Assembly: GCA_023437485.1 (NCBI GenBank)
Contig: JAEZGB010000135.1
Location: 1-21,086 of the forward strand
Source of the DNA: Bacteroidota bacterium
Lineage (GTDB): Bacteria; Bacteroidota; Bacteroidia; Flavobacteriales; Flavobacteriaceae
DNA: 21,086 bases
Direction of reading: 5' to 3'
Below the pieces are notes generated by a model. The model made no database searches. It saw nothing but the letters and a program-made list of their open reading frames with translations, and had not been told where the DNA came from. Each line of letters opens with the position of its first letter. The first letter of the stretch is position 1. Made by a program: the position numbers and the translations under genes. Positions 19,604-21,086 of this stretch are shown here, one piece after another.

Positions 19604-20316
19604 AACTTCACATCCATCGGCACCGATACAAACCTGCCGTTTTCATAAAATTCCCACCTCCATTGCCCATCGCTCTTGAGCAGCACGCCCTGGGATACGC
19701 CCGATTTGGCAATAAAGAACTCCGGGTGTGACGTATTGAGAAAGGTCAGTATCGCGGTTCCGTCGGCCTTGACAAGCTCGTATCCGGTGGCGGTGCGCTT
19801 GGCGAACAACTTTTCCGGTTCAGCGGCTTTTGGCTTTTCAGGCGCGGGGGCCTCCACGGCTGCAACGGGTTTGGTCTTTACCTCAGTCTGGCCGCCGTTA
19901 AACTTGTAATCCATCCGCTCAAAAGATTCAAATGCCTGGCGCATTGCCTGCAGATATGCCTTTTCATAGTCTTTTTCCCGCGTGGACCCTTCGTCTGAAG
20001 TGAACAAAACATTATTGGTGCAATCCCTGAGCACCACCCGCACTTTAGTGGTAAAAAGGTTGCTGTTGTCCTGCAGCGAGGCGTGGACCTTGTTGCACGG
20101 AAAGGCCGCAATGTCGGTCGGGATCACCTCCGAATCCAGGTAGGTCTCAAATCCGTACTTTTGCAAAAACATCTTAAGATGTGTATTGATGCGGTGCTGG
20201 TCAGGTTGTTTCTGGAATTCGAATTTGGCGGGCACAATGGCAATCCGATAGTCATTCAGCGAAGTTTGGGCCGCTGCCGTAGTGACTGCCAATAAAAACA
20301 TCAAAAAGTATTTCAT
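19600..20316 (-). CDS. Exported protein of unknown function
   Basis: I do not recognise this family. The 238 residues start with a signal peptide (MKYFLMFLLAVTTAAA, cut before about Q17). An N-terminal domain (about 18-140) has two cysteines, C74 and C99, that could form a disulphide, and a helix with YEKAYLQAMRQAFESFERM. A Pro/Ala/Glu/Lys linker (about 143-169) leads to a small C-terminal domain (170-238) rich in Tyr, Trp and Phe that looks like short beta strands (KADGTAILTFLNTSHPEFFIA, DGQWRWEFYENGRFV). Likely periplasmic. Its ATG shares the A of the upstream HAD gene's TGA (TGATG), so the two are probably translated together. The stop overlaps that of rarA by four bases. Confidence 0.85.
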   Translation of the reverse strand: MKYFLMFLLAVTTAAAQTSLNDYRIAIVPAKFEFQKQPDQHRINTHLKMFLQKYGFETYLDSEVIPTDIAAFPCNKVHASLQDNSNLFTTKVRVVLRDCTNNVLFTSDEGSTREKDYEKAYLQAMRQAFESFERMDYKFNGGQTEVKTKPVAAVEAPAPEKPKAAEPEKLFAKRTATGYELVKADGTAILTFLNTSHPEFFIAKSGVSQGVLLKSDGQWRWEFYENGRFVSVPMDVKF

Positions 20317-20990
20317 CAGAGAATTTTTTTTAATTCGCGCAAATCGGTGATGCGCCTGATATCATCGGGGCACTGCTGGTTTGAAAACCAGACCGCCTGC
20401 ATACCGCAGTTCAGGGCTCCGCGCACATCGGCATCGATGCAATCGCCCACCATTAAACTGCGCTCGGGCCGCGATCCTGAAACGCGCAACGCATATTCAA
20501 ATATAAGCGGATTTGGTTTTTTGACACCACAGTGTTCTGAATTTGTCACCGTGGCAAAAAAAGGCTTCAACCCCGAATTGGCCAATTTCCTTTCCTGCAC
20601 ACTTTGAAATCCGTTTGTGATGATATGCAACCGGTAATTGTTTTGAAGGTATTGCAGCACGTCGACCGCTCCGTCAAACAGATGGTTAAAATTGGTCAGG
20701 GTTTCAATGTACTCACAAGAAATTTCGTCAATGGCCGAATCGCTCACGGCATAACCCAAATGGTCAAAAGAATCGCGCAACCGCCCATAACGCAATTGCT
20801 CCTGAGAGATCAGGTCTTGCCTGTATTTTTCCCAATACGCTTTGTTAAGCGGTATGTAATGGCCCAGAAAATCGTCCAGGTTTACCGCCATGCCGCGCCG
20901 GTCAAAAATACTTGCGAATGCCAGTTGTGAATTCCTGTCGAAATCCCAAAGCGTATGGTCAAGGTCAAAAAAAATATCGGAAAGTTGCAT
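20316..20990 (-). CDS. HAD-family nucleotidase, YjjG type (non-canonical pyrimidine 5'-nucleotidase)
   Basis: A cytoplasmic haloacid dehalogenase-like phosphatase. The 224 residues show motif I FFDLDHTLWDF (D9 nucleophile, D11), motif II ITNG (124-127), motif III Lys in VKKPNP (157-158) and motif IV VGDCIDADVRGA (D183, D188). The helical cap lies between about 15 and 105. 'DLDHTLWDF', the cap type and the length fit the YjjG branch, which removes phosphate from unusual pyrimidine nucleotides in E. coli. Other HAD phosphatases cannot be excluded from sequence alone. It overlaps its neighbours on both sides by one base (TGATG), so it sits in a tightly coupled operon. Confidence 0.88.
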   Translation of the reverse strand: MQLSDIFFDLDHTLWDFDRNSQLAFASIFDRRGMAVNLDDFLGHYIPLNKAYWEKYRQDLISQEQLRYGRLRDSFDHLGYAVSDSAIDEISCEYIETLTNFNHLFDGAVDVLQYLQNNYRLHIITNGFQSVQERKLANSGLKPFFATVTNSEHCGVKKPNPLIFEYALRVSGSRPERSLMVGDCIDADVRGALNCGMQAVWFSNQQCPDDIRRITDLRELKKIL

Positions 20991-21086
20991 CAGTCGCCTT
21001 TAACCACAACAACGTCTTCCATATTGTAAATCCAGTCGTCAACATTGTTTTCATTGACCCTGAAAGTGCCTTCAACGGTTACGTAC
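20990..21086 (-). CDS. C-terminal fragment of an unrecognised gene at the window edge
   Basis: The minus strand is open from the right edge to TGA at 20990-20992. It encodes about 31 residues that read like a folded C-terminus: YVTVEGTFRVNENNVD, then DWIYNMEDVVVVKGD. Only the end is visible and I do not recognise it. Support for its reality is the one-base overlap of its stop with the ATG of the HAD gene (TGATG), the same junction as the next one in the operon. Confidence 0.6.
   Translation of the reverse strand, partial: YVTVEGTFRVNENNVDDWIYNMEDVVVVKGD

Overview
The window looks like a chromosomal segment from a member of the Flavobacteriaceae (phylum Bacteroidota), probably Flavobacterium or a close relative. 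The reasons are the protein types, the gene order rpsL-rpsG-fusA-rpsJ running straight into the S10 and spc genes with no tufA, promoters of the form TTG-N18-20-TAnnTTTG instead of sigma70 boxes, and an almost complete lack of Shine-Dalgarno (SD) sequences. This is an inference from pattern; no search was run.

Positions 1-13957 (minus strand, read right to left) hold one very long translation gene cluster: rpsL, rpsG, fusA, rpsJ, rplC, rplD, rplW, rplB, rpsS, rplV, rpsC, rplP, rpmC, rpsQ, rplN, rplX, rplE, rpsN, rpsH, rplF, rplR, rpsE, rpmD, rplO, secY and the start of infA, which runs off the left edge. One good promoter lies in front of rpsL (14010-14040). Most junctions are 20 bp or less, or overlap by one base. 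Only three gaps are long: 92 bp rpsL/rpsG, 150 bp rpsJ/rplC and 200 bp rpsN/rpsH. The rpsN/rpsH gap holds what looks like an intrinsic terminator followed by a promoter -7 box.

Positions 14010-21086 hold ordinary single genes and a short operon: a divergent Omp85-family outer-membrane protein (+), an NlpC/P60 lipoprotein (-), the 23S rRNA methyltransferase rlmB (+), a rhomboid protease (-), the AAA+ ATPase rarA (+), and a minus-strand operon of at least three genes linked by TGATG overlaps (unknown partial gene, YjjG-type HAD nucleotidase, exported protein of unknown function).

The most unusual content is between the genes. Most of the gaps longer than about 80 bp contain short runs of a diverging 7-base word (or an 8-base word at two sites), often arranged as an imperfect inverted repeat, or a 39-nt near-perfect palindrome set in a conserved-looking frame (17307-17403). 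In two places this repeat DNA supplies the last codons and stop of a gene. Two strong SD sequences, before rplB and rplF, stand out among 25 minus-strand starts that otherwise lack them. I saw no CRISPR array, insertion sequence, tRNA, rRNA or defence system.
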